This document shows positions 30,027 through 38,417 of a stretch of 41,059 nucleotides of DNA, piece after piece. How positions within the stretch are numbered: the first letter of the stretch is position 1; every line of letters begins with the position of its first letter. A model generated the notes under the pieces. The model did no database searches, was not told the origin of the DNA, and worked only from the letters and a program-made list of their open reading frames with translations. This DNA comes from Proteiniborus sp. DW1 (lineage in GTDB: Bacteria; Bacillota; Clostridia; Tissierellales; Proteiniboraceae): the NCBI RefSeq assembly GCF_900095305.1, contig NZ_FMDO01000026.1:1-41059 (forward strand). The letters are read 5' to 3'. A program made the translations under genes and the position numbers.

Positions 30027-31151
30027 GTGTTGAAGTTGGGCAAAGATAAAAAGGGGTTTGACCCAATATATGACGACAATAAAAAAGCTAATGTATGGAT
30101 TTTAGGTAAAAAAGAAGGAGCTGATGGTGAAAAATATAGAAAAATTGAAACAATAATTGATTATGTAAATACATATTTATCAAAGGAATCCTTAACTAAA
30201 GAGGAAAAAGAAAACTCAAGAGAAGTAAATTTTAAAATAAAAGATGAAATAGTATTATTTGAAACACAAGCGGGACAGCAGAAAATACATGCTTGGTTGT
30301 TAGAAAATTCAAGTTCAAAATATATTAACTCTTTGCACATTTCTAGAAGAACAAGAAAAGGAGTATATGGGTCTCAAGAGATTACATTAACAGGAGAAGC
30401 AATTTTAAGACTAAGAAACTTTTTAAATAATATGAATTTTATTGATAACCACAATAATAATCCTTTCACTATACCTGTAGATTCATTAGATATTAATAAG
30501 TCTATCGCAGAACAAAATTACTCTCATATAATTAATCAAGATGAATTTACTGAACTTATAAATGCAAATATGTTTCAAATAGAGAATTTTTATAAAATAA
30601 TAGCCATAGAAAAAATGAGTCAAGCTATAATAGAACTGAAAAAAATAATCGAAGGTGAGTTTAAAAATGAAAATTATATTCAGAAATTTTTATTAGATAA
30701 TCTATGGATGTTTGGTAACGATTATTCGTTTATAATAAATGATGAGAAGATTAATGCTAAAAATATTTTAGACATTATTCCAAAGAATTTTGAAGGTTAC
30801 ATAGATATAATAGAAGTAAAACTTCCAAATGAAAAGTTGTTTAATTTTGACAAAAGTCATAATAATTACTATTGTACTTCAAATTTAACTAAAGCAATTG
30901 CTCAAACTCAGAATTATATTTTTGAACTAGAAAAAATGACAACAAACGAAAAATACCAAATGAATAATGAATGTAAAATTATAAAGCCAAAAGGAGTAGT
31001 TTTATACGGATCTATAGAGAAATTAAGTAATAATGAAGAAAGATATTTAAGGATATTAAATTCATCCTATCATAATTTAAGTATAATTACATATCAACAA
31101 CTATTGGAAAAAGCAAAAAATACTCTTTCTTTTTATGAAAAGAAACGTTAA
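30027..31151 (+). CDS. Shedu-family (DUF4263) nuclease, probable anti-phage defence
   Basis: About 374 residues; the start is one of GTG 30027, TTG 30030 or TTG 30036, after GAAAGG. The C-terminal DUF4263 domain shows FIQKFLLDNLWMFG-type helices (about 215-232) and the PD-(D/E)xK core GYIDIIEVKLPN (about 255-266), with QTQNYIFELE following. The N-terminal 190 residues are a separate domain that probably senses or regulates. Shedu proteins cut DNA and block other phages; on a prophage it would protect the lysogen. Own promoter; 150 bp free of genes follow. The RNA-level trigger is unknown. Confidence 0.82.
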   Translation: MLKLGKDKKGFDPIYDDNKKANVWILGKKEGADGEKYRKIETIIDYVNTYLSKESLTKEEKENSREVNFKIKDEIVLFETQAGQQKIHAWLLENSSSKYINSLHISRRTRKGVYGSQEITLTGEAILRLRNFLNNMNFIDNHNNNPFTIPVDSLDINKSIAEQNYSHIINQDEFTELINANMFQIENFYKIIAIEKMSQAIIELKKIIEGEFKNENYIQKFLLDNLWMFGNDYSFIINDEKINAKNILDIIPKNFEGYIDIIEVKLPNEKLFNFDKSHNNYYCTSNLTKAIAQTQNYIFELEKMTTNEKYQMNNECKIIKPKGVVLYGSIEKLSNNEERYLRILNSSYHNLSIITYQQLLEKAKNTLSFYEKKR

Positions 31152-31254
31152 TAGTTTATAAATATTAGATGTTTTATTTAAGAGAACTAAAAAAATATAA
31201 AATTTTCAATTTAAAGATGGACCATTTTCTTATGTACAATGAGGATAAGAAGGA

Positions 31255-31260
31255 TATAAT
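31255..31260 (+). promoter_or_regulatory. Candidate -10 upstream of the HEPN-like gene
   Basis: TATAAT 42 bases before the ATG at 31302, in the 150-bp gap after the Shedu gene. A matching -35 is poor (ATGTAC at 17 bp). The rest of the gap shows no gene. Confidence 0.4.
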
Positions 31261-31301
31261 TTGGGTATAAGACTGGAAAAAAGATAAAAGGGGAGATTGG
31301 G

Positions 31302-32054
31302 ATGAGCAGTAATCTTAAAGAGCTTATTTATCAGTTTAACGAAGTGCTATTGCCAAGGGTTAACATGTATATTGAATATTTTAATGCTGTTAGTAAAATG
31401 AAAAAGATGGCAGAGGATATAAAATATGTTACGGAATCTATAGAAAACTTTCAAACAATTTGCACTTTATTGGGATATCCTCATCATTATAGCCTGTTCA
31501 TATCTCAAAGAGAATTGGATTTATTATTCAAAGATTTTCATGGAAATGAAGATGAGGTCAAACAAATAATAGATAATTTTTATATTGCACGGTTTGATGA
31601 TATGTATATAAAAGAGAAATTTCTAAAAAGATGGGAACAGGCAACCATATTAAGTAGAAGATTAAAAATTATTAGAGAATCAATATCATGTTTTGAACAA
31701 CAGCTGTATTTTACAGCTATTCCAGTGTTATTCTCACAACTTGAAGGAATGGTAGCTGATGGATATAATCATAAAGGTAGAATGAGTAGTAAGCAATTAA
31801 AACAATATATATTAGATTTACTTAATGCAGAGGATTCATCGTTTAAAGCACAATTAAGTAAATTTTACACTAATACTATATTAGTAGGTTTTGAACATAA
31901 TGAACCCATTGATTCATTTCTAAGTAGACATGCTATTATGCATGGTGCAGATGTTGAATATGGAACTAAACAGAATTATATAAAATTACTATTATTCTTT
32001 GATTTGATATATGAGAGAATAATTGAAAAGCAACGAGAGCGCGAAAATTTATAA
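31302..32054 (+). CDS. HEPN-like protein, possible abortive-infection RNase
   Basis: 250 residues, ATG behind AGGGGAG. Nearly all helical. Near the C-terminus it has SRHAIMHGADVEYGTKQNYI, with R209-x4-H214, matching the R-x4-6-H motif of HEPN domains as in Apea/ABI-C-like defence proteins. Central FTAIPVLFSQLEGMVADGYN fits the helix that pairs with it in that group. This suggests an RNase toxin domain in an anti-phage role. It lies between a Shedu nuclease and a membrane protein. Confidence 0.6.
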   Translation: MSSNLKELIYQFNEVLLPRVNMYIEYFNAVSKMKKMAEDIKYVTESIENFQTICTLLGYPHHYSLFISQRELDLLFKDFHGNEDEVKQIIDNFYIARFDDMYIKEKFLKRWEQATILSRRLKIIRESISCFEQQLYFTAIPVLFSQLEGMVADGYNHKGRMSSKQLKQYILDLLNAEDSSFKAQLSKFYTNTILVGFEHNEPIDSFLSRHAIMHGADVEYGTKQNYIKLLLFFDLIYERIIEKQRERENL

Positions 32055-32073
32055 GAAAATGAGGTGAACTAAA

Positions 32074-32454
32074 ATGAGAGAAATATTATATGATGGGAAA
32101 CACGAAGTAACCATAAAAGAAGTTCTAGAAAAAATAAATTATTATTTAAACCTAGCAGAAGAAGGACAAGCAATATATGAAAAGGATAAAAAGAAAGCTT
32201 TTGACATTGCAAAAAATATAAGACAAAGTTTAGAAAAAGAGTATAAGAACAATAATTTAAAGAGAATAGAAAATATATATGAATCAAATAGGTATTTCCT
32301 TGATTATTCAGGAGCAGTACATGATGTTGTGGCTTCCATTGTAGGTAGGTTGACATATAGTAATCTTTATTCTTTTCTTTATGATGTATCCGATTATATG
32401 AAGTGGAAGAAAAATAGTCTTCAAGGAAGGTTAAAGATCGACGCTAGTAAGTAG
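32074..32454 (+). CDS. Small helical protein, partner of the HEPN-like gene
   Basis: 126 residues, ATG behind GAGGTGAACT, 19 bp after the HEPN-like gene. All-helical, with LEKINYYLNLAEEGQAIYEK in front and YSGAVHDVVASIVGRLTYSN in the middle. The two genes share a transcript that ends in the terminator at 32481. It could be an antitoxin or regulator for its neighbour, which is inference from order only. Confidence 0.6.
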   Translation: MREILYDGKHEVTIKEVLEKINYYLNLAEEGQAIYEKDKKKAFDIAKNIRQSLEKEYKNNNLKRIENIYESNRYFLDYSGAVHDVVASIVGRLTYSNLYSFLYDVSDYMKWKKNSLQGRLKIDASK

Positions 32455-32480
32455 TATAATATTATGATATTTAAAATTGA

Positions 32481-32506
32481 AAGAAGGAATCTATCCTTCT
32501 TTTTTC
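32481..32506 (+). terminator. Terminator after the HEPN-like operon
   Basis: AAGAAGGA pairs perfectly with TCCTTCTT across loop ATCTA, followed by a run of T. It separates this unit from the membrane-protein gene. Confidence 0.85.
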
Positions 32507-32598
32507 TTTGGAAAAGCAAAATGTCGAAACTTGCGATAAAATAATAAAGGATTTTGAAACTTTTTGTAAAACTTTATCCATTTAAGAGGGGGAGTTTG

Positions 32599-33423
32599 AT
32601 GGATAGTCAATTAACAATCGATATTTTTAACTTTATAAAAGGAATACCAATTGATTTAATAAGTTCTTTTTTTACTTCTGGGGTTGCCGTTTTTATAGTA
32701 ACATATTACTTTTATAAATCAAGTGTAAAGTGGAGACATAGGCAGGTTATGGTAGCAGATGATGTATCAAAATTATTACGCAACATTTTGAAGTTTACTT
32801 TAGTTGTGCCTTTGCTAATTTTATTATTCTTATGGGTAATGCTATATGCTAAAATAGACACATTAATTTTTATTATGATTATTATAATTGCTTTAGATAT
32901 ACTAATAGTTTATTCTTATATAAGGACTACAGGAAAAAAATACAAGGTTAATACACTGAAAAATAAATTGAGGAAATTTACAAGAATTTTTTTCAGATAT
33001 ATTTTAGCTGTAATTTTATTATTTTCCATAGCGCCGATAAACATATTCTTTGTTCTGTTTTTTTATATTACTATAATTGACTTCTCACAATTAGGATTGG
33101 AAATAGTTGATTTCATTCTCACTCTTATTGCATTCTACTTTTATAGCCCCAGCATCATTTTTTTGATATGCTCTACTCATGAAGAAGGATTGAAGAAAAA
33201 AATTAAAACTGTGACTATTTTCTATAACCAAAATGGGAAAAGATACAGGGATTCAAATATTGAATTTGAGAATTTTGATATTAACAAAGATTTTGTATCA
33301 TTTTATTCTCACACTAAAAAGCGCAAAAGAATAATTCAGACAAAAGATTTGTTAAGAATTGAATATTACTATGCTCAAGAAACAGATGAAAAGGCAAATA
33401 TAATAGATAAGGCACGCAGTTGA
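32599..33423 (+). CDS. Multi-pass membrane cargo protein
   Basis: 274 residues from the ATG at 32599, behind AGAGGGGGAG; the frame is open 15 codons further upstream without a start signal. About five hydrophobic segments (near 20-40, 75-95, 98-118, 145-180 and 190-208) precede a cytoplasmic basic-acidic domain of 65 residues (KKKIKTVTIFYNQNGKRYRD). No family recognised. A membrane protein with a soluble tail beside Shedu and HEPN-like genes may serve superinfection exclusion or abortive infection. Confidence 0.65.
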   Translation: MDSQLTIDIFNFIKGIPIDLISSFFTSGVAVFIVTYYFYKSSVKWRHRQVMVADDVSKLLRNILKFTLVVPLLILLFLWVMLYAKIDTLIFIMIIIIALDILIVYSYIRTTGKKYKVNTLKNKLRKFTRIFFRYILAVILLFSIAPINIFFVLFFYITIIDFSQLGLEIVDFILTLIAFYFYSPSIIFLICSTHEEGLKKKIKTVTIFYNQNGKRYRDSNIEFENFDINKDFVSFYSHTKKRKRIIQTKDLLRIEYYYAQETDEKANIIDKARS

Positions 33424-33467
33424 CACATATAGGCGTTTAATAGAGTTTGATGAACAAATATATTAAG

Positions 33468-33513
33468 AAGGCTTTTAAAGGGGAAAATTCGTCAATTTGG
33501 AGAGCCTTTTTTC
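33468..33513 (+). terminator. Terminator of the rightward cargo genes
   Basis: AAGGCT (33468-33473) pairs with AGCCTT (33503-33508), with an inner AAATT/AATTT hairpin, followed by a T-run. It closes the rightward half of the prophage. Confidence 0.65.
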
Positions 33514-33548
33514 TTTAGGTTTATAAATCTCTTTTTTTAATGAGTAAA

Positions 33549-33580
33549 AAAATAAAAAGGCTAGGAATTACTCCTTAGCC
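33549..33580 (-). terminator. Terminator of the leftward late operon
   Basis: On the minus strand GGCTAAGGAG pairs imperfectly with the following CCTAGCC and then a T-run toward 33545. It overlaps the holin stop codon and ends the lysis and tail transcript. Confidence 0.75.
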
Positions 33581-33834
33581 TTTATGCCTTCAATTACATT
33601 GGTAGTTCCGGAATACAAACCTACAGCTGATAATCCTATGAACAGTCCAGCGATAATACCGTCTTTTACATTGAGACCAGTAAAAGCTATTCCAAACAGA
33701 ATTCCTAATACAAGACTTGCTACTGGAATGAATTTTTTGTTGAACAACTCTGTTCTCTTGATAACTTCCAATATACCTATTAGGATAGGCACTAATACTA
33801 AAGTCAAATATTCATTACTTAAGAAATCTAACAT
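33568..33834 (-). CDS. Phage holin, small three-segment type
   Basis: 88 residues, ATG behind AAGGAGGTAA. Three hydrophobic segments: LVLVPILIGILEVI (about 12-25), VASLVLGILFGIAF (38-51) and GIIAGLFIGLSAVGLYSG (59-76), joined by charged loops. It would permeabilise the membrane to release the endolysin, which has no signal peptide. Last gene of the leftward lysis operon. A second holin-like gene lies upstream. Confidence 0.8.
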   Translation of the reverse strand: MLDFLSNEYLTLVLVPILIGILEVIKRTELFNKKFIPVASLVLGILFGIAFTGLNVKDGIIAGLFIGLSAVGLYSGTTNVIEGIKAKE

Positions 33835-33854
33835 AATTTTACCTCCTTAGATTA

Positions 33855-34550
33855 TTAATCTCTATCTGCCATGACAAGAGCTAACAGACCTAACTCTGAT
33901 ACAGTTAATTTTTTATTTTTATATTTATTTAACCATTCCTCAGTATTGAGCAAAGCGCCTTTTTTCTTAAGGTTTTCTATTGTATCGTAGAATAGGTTTT
34001 CTTGCCACTTTTCTTTGAATTCAACTATTTGGTTATCAGGCATATTATCAGCTCCTTTATCGAAATTAATATTAGTGAGATATTTGCCGAGCATTCCTTT
34101 TAGTTGAGGATAATATTTTAAAGGGTCAACTGCTGTGTCTTTATTTTTCACCTGGCTTTTGAAAAGCAGTCCACCTTCATGAATCTCAAAATGTAAATGA
34201 GGTCCAGTGCTTGAGCCTGTATTTCCACTATAGGCTACTATTTGACCTTTGGTAACTTTACTACCAATTTTCTGCTTTGATAGTTCTCTAAGATGAGCAT
34301 ACACTGAGTGTAATCCATTCTTATATTTGATTACTAGATAATAGCCAAAGCCTACAGTAGGTCCTCCGTTATTCACTTTATTAATCGTAATCTCACCATC
34401 TTCAATTGCCACTAAAGGAGTACCTTGTGGAACTGCAATATCTATTCCTCTATGCATGTCCTTCTTTTTTGTGATAGGATGAACTCTCTCTCCAAAAGCA
34501 GAACTAAACTTGCACTTAGACAAATTCTGCTTTTCGATTGGAAATAACAT
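33855..34550 (-). CDS. M23-family endolysin
   Basis: 231 residues, ATG behind AGGAGGGT. A zinc metallopeptidase M23 (lysostaphin/LytM type) covers 12-128: H33-x3-D37 in HRGID, H86 in YAHL, and H118-L-H120 in GPHLHFE. It cuts peptide cross-links in peptidoglycan. The C-terminal 60 residues (VEFKEKWQENLFYDTIENLK onward) form a small helical domain, perhaps for wall binding. No signal peptide, so export needs the holin. Lies directly upstream of the small holin gene. Confidence 0.9.
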   Translation of the reverse strand: MLFPIEKQNLSKCKFSSAFGERVHPITKKKDMHRGIDIAVPQGTPLVAIEDGEITINKVNNGGPTVGFGYYLVIKYKNGLHSVYAHLRELSKQKIGSKVTKGQIVAYSGNTGSSTGPHLHFEIHEGGLLFKSQVKNKDTAVDPLKYYPQLKGMLGKYLTNINFDKGADNMPDNQIVEFKEKWQENLFYDTIENLKKKGALLNTEEWLNKYKNKKLTVSELGLLALVMADRD

Positions 34551-34563
34551 TTAAACCCTCCTT

Positions 34564-35115
34564 TCATAGGTACTTGTTATAGTCTTCTTCATTGCTGTCT
34601 TTCTTAGGTTTATCTTTTTCATCTTCCTCATAAGGTTTCATCAATTCCTTATTTTTTTTACGCGAGAATAACAAAAGCCAGTGCAAATCGGCACCAGCTT
34701 CGATTAAATTTTCAACATTACTTTGAAATTCTCTCATGAACATTACTGAATATACGAATGAAGCTAAGAGTATTCCTGCCTCCTTAAGATATATAACCCT
34801 ATACGATAATCCTGTTAATATTGAAATAAAAAGATAGGATATAATTTTGATTTGTGTTCCTTTCCAAAGAGATTTTGAAAAGAGCTTTTTCTCTTTTATA
34901 GCATTTTTATATCCTCCATGTATTTTGCATATAGAAATTGATTTTGTGATGATATCTAAAAACGAAGCTCCTAAGACTGCCATTAAGGACAAAAAATACA
35001 CTTTTTCAGGAAAAATAATATAACCTATCCAACTGAAAATAAGCCCTAAAAAAGGCTTTATGCCAGTAAAGGCTCTGTCTATATAACTTGTAATATTTTT
35101 GATAGCTTCATCCAT
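34564..35115 (-). CDS. Phage holin, toxin-secretion/lysis holin family (holin_4_1 type)
   Basis: 183 residues, ATG behind GGAGGTGC. Hydrophobic segments FLGLIFSWIGYIIF, YFLSLMAVLGASFLDIITKS, IISYLFISILTGLSY and AGILLASFVYSVMFM precede a charged tail of 45 residues (KKNKELMKPYEEDEKDKPKK). The first-to-second segment loop with FLDIITK fits the holin_4_1 family. Two holin-like proteins in one lysis operon may act as holin and antiholin. Confidence 0.75.
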   Translation of the reverse strand: MDEAIKNITSYIDRAFTGIKPFLGLIFSWIGYIIFPEKVYFLSLMAVLGASFLDIITKSISICKIHGGYKNAIKEKKLFSKSLWKGTQIKIISYLFISILTGLSYRVIYLKEAGILLASFVYSVMFMREFQSNVENLIEAGADLHWLLLFSRKKNKELMKPYEEDEKDKPKKDSNEEDYNKYL

Positions 35116-35137
35116 TCTGCACCTCCGAAATGGTATT

Positions 35138-35163
35138 AAAAAAGAACCTACCTAAGTAAGTTC
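35138..35163 (-). terminator. Terminator of the HEPN-like cargo gene in the lysis region
   Basis: On the minus strand GAACTTAC pairs with GTAGGTTC (one G-U pair) across loop TTAG, followed by six T. It lies between the cargo gene and the second holin. Confidence 0.75.
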
Positions 35164-35171
35164 TATTAAAA

Positions 35172-35678
35172 TTATATATAGTATTGTTCTTTTACTGTGG
35201 CGCTTTCTTTTTTTAAAAATCTAATAGCCAAATCAAATGTAGTTAAGACATTTTTTCTTTCAAGATATTTGATATAATTATTAATTTGCTTAGGAATCCC
35301 TGTTTTCATATCCTCAGTTAGAACTATCCACTCAGCAAACGAAGCTGGAATCTCTAATGGAAAAGAAAATGGAAATTCTATACCACCTTCATTTGCCTCA
35401 AAAACGTGAAAAAACTCCATATTGTGTTTCATCAAATTATATGCATATCTTAGTCCAAGTAATAATCGTCCATCTTCATCATTATTGCGTCTATTCTTAT
35501 AATCTTTATCATTATGTTCCTTATGCCATTCATCAGTTGTTAGAATCCACAGTAATAATTCTCCTATAGCAGAATATATATCTTTTTCTTGGCTGCTAGT
35601 AATGCTATTTTTCAATCTTTTATAAGCCATATTTAAAGCATACTCATTATTTTCAAGACGCTTTATTTTTTTATCCAT
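35172..35678 (-). CDS. HEPN-like cargo protein in the lysis region
   Basis: 168 residues, ATG behind GGGGGAGGG. Helical; AIGELLLWILTTDEWHKEHN is followed by GRLLLGLRYAYNLMKHNMEF with R77 and H85, resembling the catalytic helix of HEPN-fold RNases although the R-to-H spacing is one residue longer than usual. The last part (PASFAEWIVLTEDM) is unlike the tail genes around. Its own terminator and the intergenic region upstream mark it as a moron. Possibly a defence or toxin gene; function not proven. Confidence 0.55.
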   Translation of the reverse strand: MDKKIKRLENNEYALNMAYKRLKNSITSSQEKDIYSAIGELLLWILTTDEWHKEHNDKDYKNRRNNDEDGRLLLGLRYAYNLMKHNMEFFHVFEANEGGIEFPFSFPLEIPASFAEWIVLTEDMKTGIPKQINNYIKYLERKNVLTTFDLAIRFLKKESATVKEQYYI

Positions 35679-35822
35679 TGTTCAATCCCTCCCCCTTACT
35701 ATCATCTTACCATAATAAGGGGAAAGAAAGATACAAAAATACACTTTGCTAGGTGTTAATTTTTTATACTCTGCATAAGTAATCTTATACTAAAAATATC
35801 ATTGTTTTAAAAGAGAGCAAAC

Positions 35823-35844
35823 TAAAAGCACCCCTAAGGGTGCT
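35823..35844 (-). terminator. Terminator of the 23-residue peptide transcript
   Basis: AGCACCC pairs perfectly with GGGTGCT across a 4-base loop; TTTTA follows on the minus strand. It lies about 95 bases past the peptide stop codon. Confidence 0.7.
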
Positions 35845-35936
35845 ACTATATAAAGGACTCAAGTGAGATATCTTTCTTATAATTTTTTTAATTGCTTTAA
35901 AGTAAGATTTCAAAATTCGAAACCTTACCCCTGTTA

Positions 35937-36008
35937 CTATAAAAGGTTTAGCTCTTTTATAATGAGCAACAGGACAATTAGCAAAATTACTTCAGCGATA
36001 TCTTTCAC
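35937..36008 (-). CDS. 23-residue hydrophobic peptide, possible type I toxin
   Basis: GTG start (36008) six bases after AAAGGAGGGATT, giving a 23-residue peptide with one long hydrophobic helix (AEVILLIVLLLIIKEL) and few charged ends. The nearest ATG, in another frame, hits a stop at once. An extended -10 (TGTGATACAAT, around 36065-36075) lies upstream and a hairpin terminator 95 bases downstream, giving a transcript of about 230 nt with a long 3' part. This resembles prophage type I toxins, or a holin-like peptide. No antisense promoter is evident. Confidence 0.55.
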   Translation of the reverse strand: MKDIAEVILLIVLLLIIKELNLL

Positions 36009-36115
36009 ATGAATCCCTCCTTTATTCAGTTATTAAATTAACTTGCTAAATTAATTTCTTATATTGTATCACATACAGTTTAAACACAAAACAACCTTTT
36101 TCTGCCACAAAAACT

Positions 36116-36140
36116 AGAAGGGCATAAAAAAAGCCCTTCT
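36116..36140 (-). terminator. Terminator of the tail-gene transcript
   Basis: AGAAGGGC (36116-36123) and GCCCTTCT (36133-36140) form an 8-bp perfect stem; AGTTTTTG follows on the minus strand. It separates the tail genes from the peptide and cargo genes. Confidence 0.7.
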
Positions 36141-36199
36141 CGGGTTATACGTTAAAGCCTTGGTTAGTTATGTCGCATAAGAAACCTTATACGTCTTAA

Positions 36200-36394
36200 C
36201 TATTCAGTAACTTCTTCCTCAACTTCCATATGAATGTCAGGTCGCATTGATGCAATTTCTGCTAATATTAAATCATTGTTTTCTTTGCTATGCCCATAGC
36301 TTTCAACGATTGTTATAATGTTACCCTCTTCATTATTATATCTAGTGACACACGCCCTTGCAATTACTCTTACTTGATATGGTTTTAATAACAT
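36200..36394 (-). CDS. Small tail-region protein, unknown
   Basis: 64 residues, ATG behind AAAGGAGAG. Beta-rich with an acidic end (MEVEEEVTE). Lies after the tail-fibre genes in the place often taken by XkdX-like or fibre-assembly proteins. No family recognised. Confidence 0.55.
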   Translation of the reverse strand: MLLKPYQVRVIARACVTRYNNEEGNIITIVESYGHSKENNDLILAEIASMRPDIHMEVEEEVTE

Positions 36395-36416
36395 AATTTA
36401 TACTCTCCTTTCTTTT

Positions 36417-36797
36417 TTATAAACTAATCATATCAGCCATAATCAACTCTAAATCAGTTATTCTTAATTTGGCTTCTTTTAGTTCTTCGCTTAATGGGTT
36501 TTGATAAACAATTTCTTGTTCTTCAGGCGGTGTGTTGGGGTCTGGGTAACTAAACTCTAACTGCATTGTTTCAAGATTAACCCTATACCCATTACACTCT
36601 ATAAAATCTTGTGAATACTGCCCATATTCAAGTTGTATTATTCCCACTGTATCAGGCACTCTTTCTTTGAGCGCTTGATAAGTTTGAAAGTCTTCTTCTG
36701 TCGTAGTTTCCCTTACATTGCCAATCCTTTCTGATGTAGTAAGTATGATGTCACCAGTTATTTTGTCATAATATATTTTTTTACCTATTTTTCTCAT
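36417..36797 (-). CDS. Tail-fibre-associated protein, unknown
   Basis: 126 residues, ATG behind GGGAGGTAA. It starts KIGKKIYYDKITGDIILTTS and has TEEDFQTYQALKER and a helical tail (LSEELKEAKLRITDLELIMA). Such proteins, small and with a beta start plus terminal helix, follow fibre genes in Firmicute phages and may help their assembly. Role is inferred from position. Confidence 0.6.
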   Translation of the reverse strand: MRKIGKKIYYDKITGDIILTTSERIGNVRETTTEEDFQTYQALKERVPDTVGIIQLEYGQYSQDFIECNGYRVNLETMQLEFSYPDPNTPPEEQEIVYQNPLSEELKEAKLRITDLELIMADMISL

Positions 36798-36810
36798 CTA
36801 ATTACCTCCC

Positions 36811-38400
36811 TTATTCATATGCTACCCATTGAAATGAAACTCCCCTATATGTTGTACTATTTGTGTTGTGAACAGGTATTCTAAATCCTCCTTGGTCAAG
36901 AAATGCAACTCCTTCTAATATATAGGCGTCATCTATTGCAATTATCAATATATTATCATCTTTTTTTGGCGCATTTATATTTGCTACAATACCGATCTCT
37001 GGAGAATTTTCACATATTGCTATAACAATAGAAGGGTTAAAATCTAAACCGATTACTTCCAAATACCAACAATTTCTAGATGCGCCGGTTGGTGTGCGAA
37101 AATTCAAAGGAACTGAAGAAGATAACATTGCTCCACTCGCCCACTTCTTTCCTAATTCCATATTATTTAATTTATTAATTAGTTCTATTACACTATCTGA
37201 TTCTAATGCATCTACACCTTTGTTAATTAATGCTTGTCTTAATTCTGCTTTTTGATTTATCGTTTGTAGTTCTTGTAAAGCTAATACTATATTTTTGATT
37301 TTATCATTTGTACTACGTAACAGTTTAATAAAAGTCCATGCTCTTTTAGCTTCATTACACTCAACGGTAACTACATGAGTTCCATAACTTAAAGTATTCC
37401 ATACATCTGTCAAATTTAATGTATATGTTTGCCCTATCGTTGCATTAAAACTTTCTATTATGTTCCCATCTAACTTTATTGTCACTGGTAGACTTGTAAA
37501 GTTTTCATTAGATATTATATATTCTTTAGTTGGCGGATTTTCTAATCCACCTAAATTTTCATCAGTTCCAGTTATAGTTGTAAAGTATATTTTATAACAT
37601 CCATCAACATCAGGCTCATCAGATACCAACGCTTCTTGTGGTAAATTTAAAGCAGGGCGAACCCCACGAACACCTTTATAAACATCCCCATAAAATGAAT
37701 ATCCGCTAGATGATGCACCCCAAAGGGTGTACGCATTATTAGTAAATCGGGTTCTTAGCCACCAACCCCATGGTTCATCAATAACAAGACCTGTGGGTTT
37801 ATAGTTACTATTAGCTACTGCTTCTGGTGTTGGGTAAGCTTTTTTACCATCAGACCCGCTTAATTCTAGAAAGGATGCGCCTTCTAACACGTCTTCTCCT
37901 TCTGCTCCTATTTCTGTATTTGACAATATAAATACTTTATCTACTACCCTATCAAAACCAATCCCATCTACTATAGGTATTGAAGTATCTAGAGTGGTAG
38001 GCAAAATATGTGTCTTAAACTCACTTGAAAAATTTGTTAAAAATCCAGCTTCTTTATCATACGGATTATAATTTTGATATAAATATTCACTAGAAGGAGG
38101 ATTATCGTATTCATGCTGAGGTTCATACCAGTCTTCTTTATCGGAATTGAGCCATTGTCTCATATTAGAATACATATATCTATTATTTCCATATTTTTGT
38201 CTGTTTGAATCTCCTCCCGATTCTTTAGCATCAATTGCTTTTAAGCATAATATTTTATCACTTAAAAGAGTAACTGAGTTTTTAGGGTAACCAGGATGAT
38301 TTTTACCTATTATTTTCCATTCAATCGGTCTGCCATAATATGCTGTATTAATATCCTTTACTTTTGCACCTATTGGTAGGTCACATAGTCGTTGTGTCAT
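36811..38400 (-). CDS. Tail fibre/receptor-binding protein with DUF6273-type domain
   Basis: 529 residues, ATG behind AAGGTGATG. The N-terminal 260 residues match the DUF6273 type (WKIIGKNHPGY, NMRQWLNSDK, WGWWLRTRFTNNAYTLWGAS, GVRGVRPALNL), found in surface and phage adhesins. A beta segment follows (about 280-350), then a helix, and the last 110 residues (KKWASGAMLSSSV onward) are shared with the neighbouring tail protein. Probably binds the host cell surface at the tail tip. Confidence 0.75.
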   Translation of the reverse strand: MTQRLCDLPIGAKVKDINTAYYGRPIEWKIIGKNHPGYPKNSVTLLSDKILCLKAIDAKESGGDSNRQKYGNNRYMYSNMRQWLNSDKEDWYEPQHEYDNPPSSEYLYQNYNPYDKEAGFLTNFSSEFKTHILPTTLDTSIPIVDGIGFDRVVDKVFILSNTEIGAEGEDVLEGASFLELSGSDGKKAYPTPEAVANSNYKPTGLVIDEPWGWWLRTRFTNNAYTLWGASSSGYSFYGDVYKGVRGVRPALNLPQEALVSDEPDVDGCYKIYFTTITGTDENLGGLENPPTKEYIISNENFTSLPVTIKLDGNIIESFNATIGQTYTLNLTDVWNTLSYGTHVVTVECNEAKRAWTFIKLLRSTNDKIKNIVLALQELQTINQKAELRQALINKGVDALESDSVIELINKLNNMELGKKWASGAMLSSSVPLNFRTPTGASRNCWYLEVIGLDFNPSIVIAICENSPEIGIVANINAPKKDDNILIIAIDDAYILEGVAFLDQGGFRIPVHNTNSTTYRGVSFQWVAYE

Positions 38401-38417
38401 TTCATCACCTTCTTTCT

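Noticed and set aside
36811-38400. Possible diversity-generating retroelement target in the DUF6273-type fibre (asparagine-rich stretch in the region before GVRPAL)
   Set aside because: No reverse transcriptase and no template repeat resembling the variable region were seen in the window.
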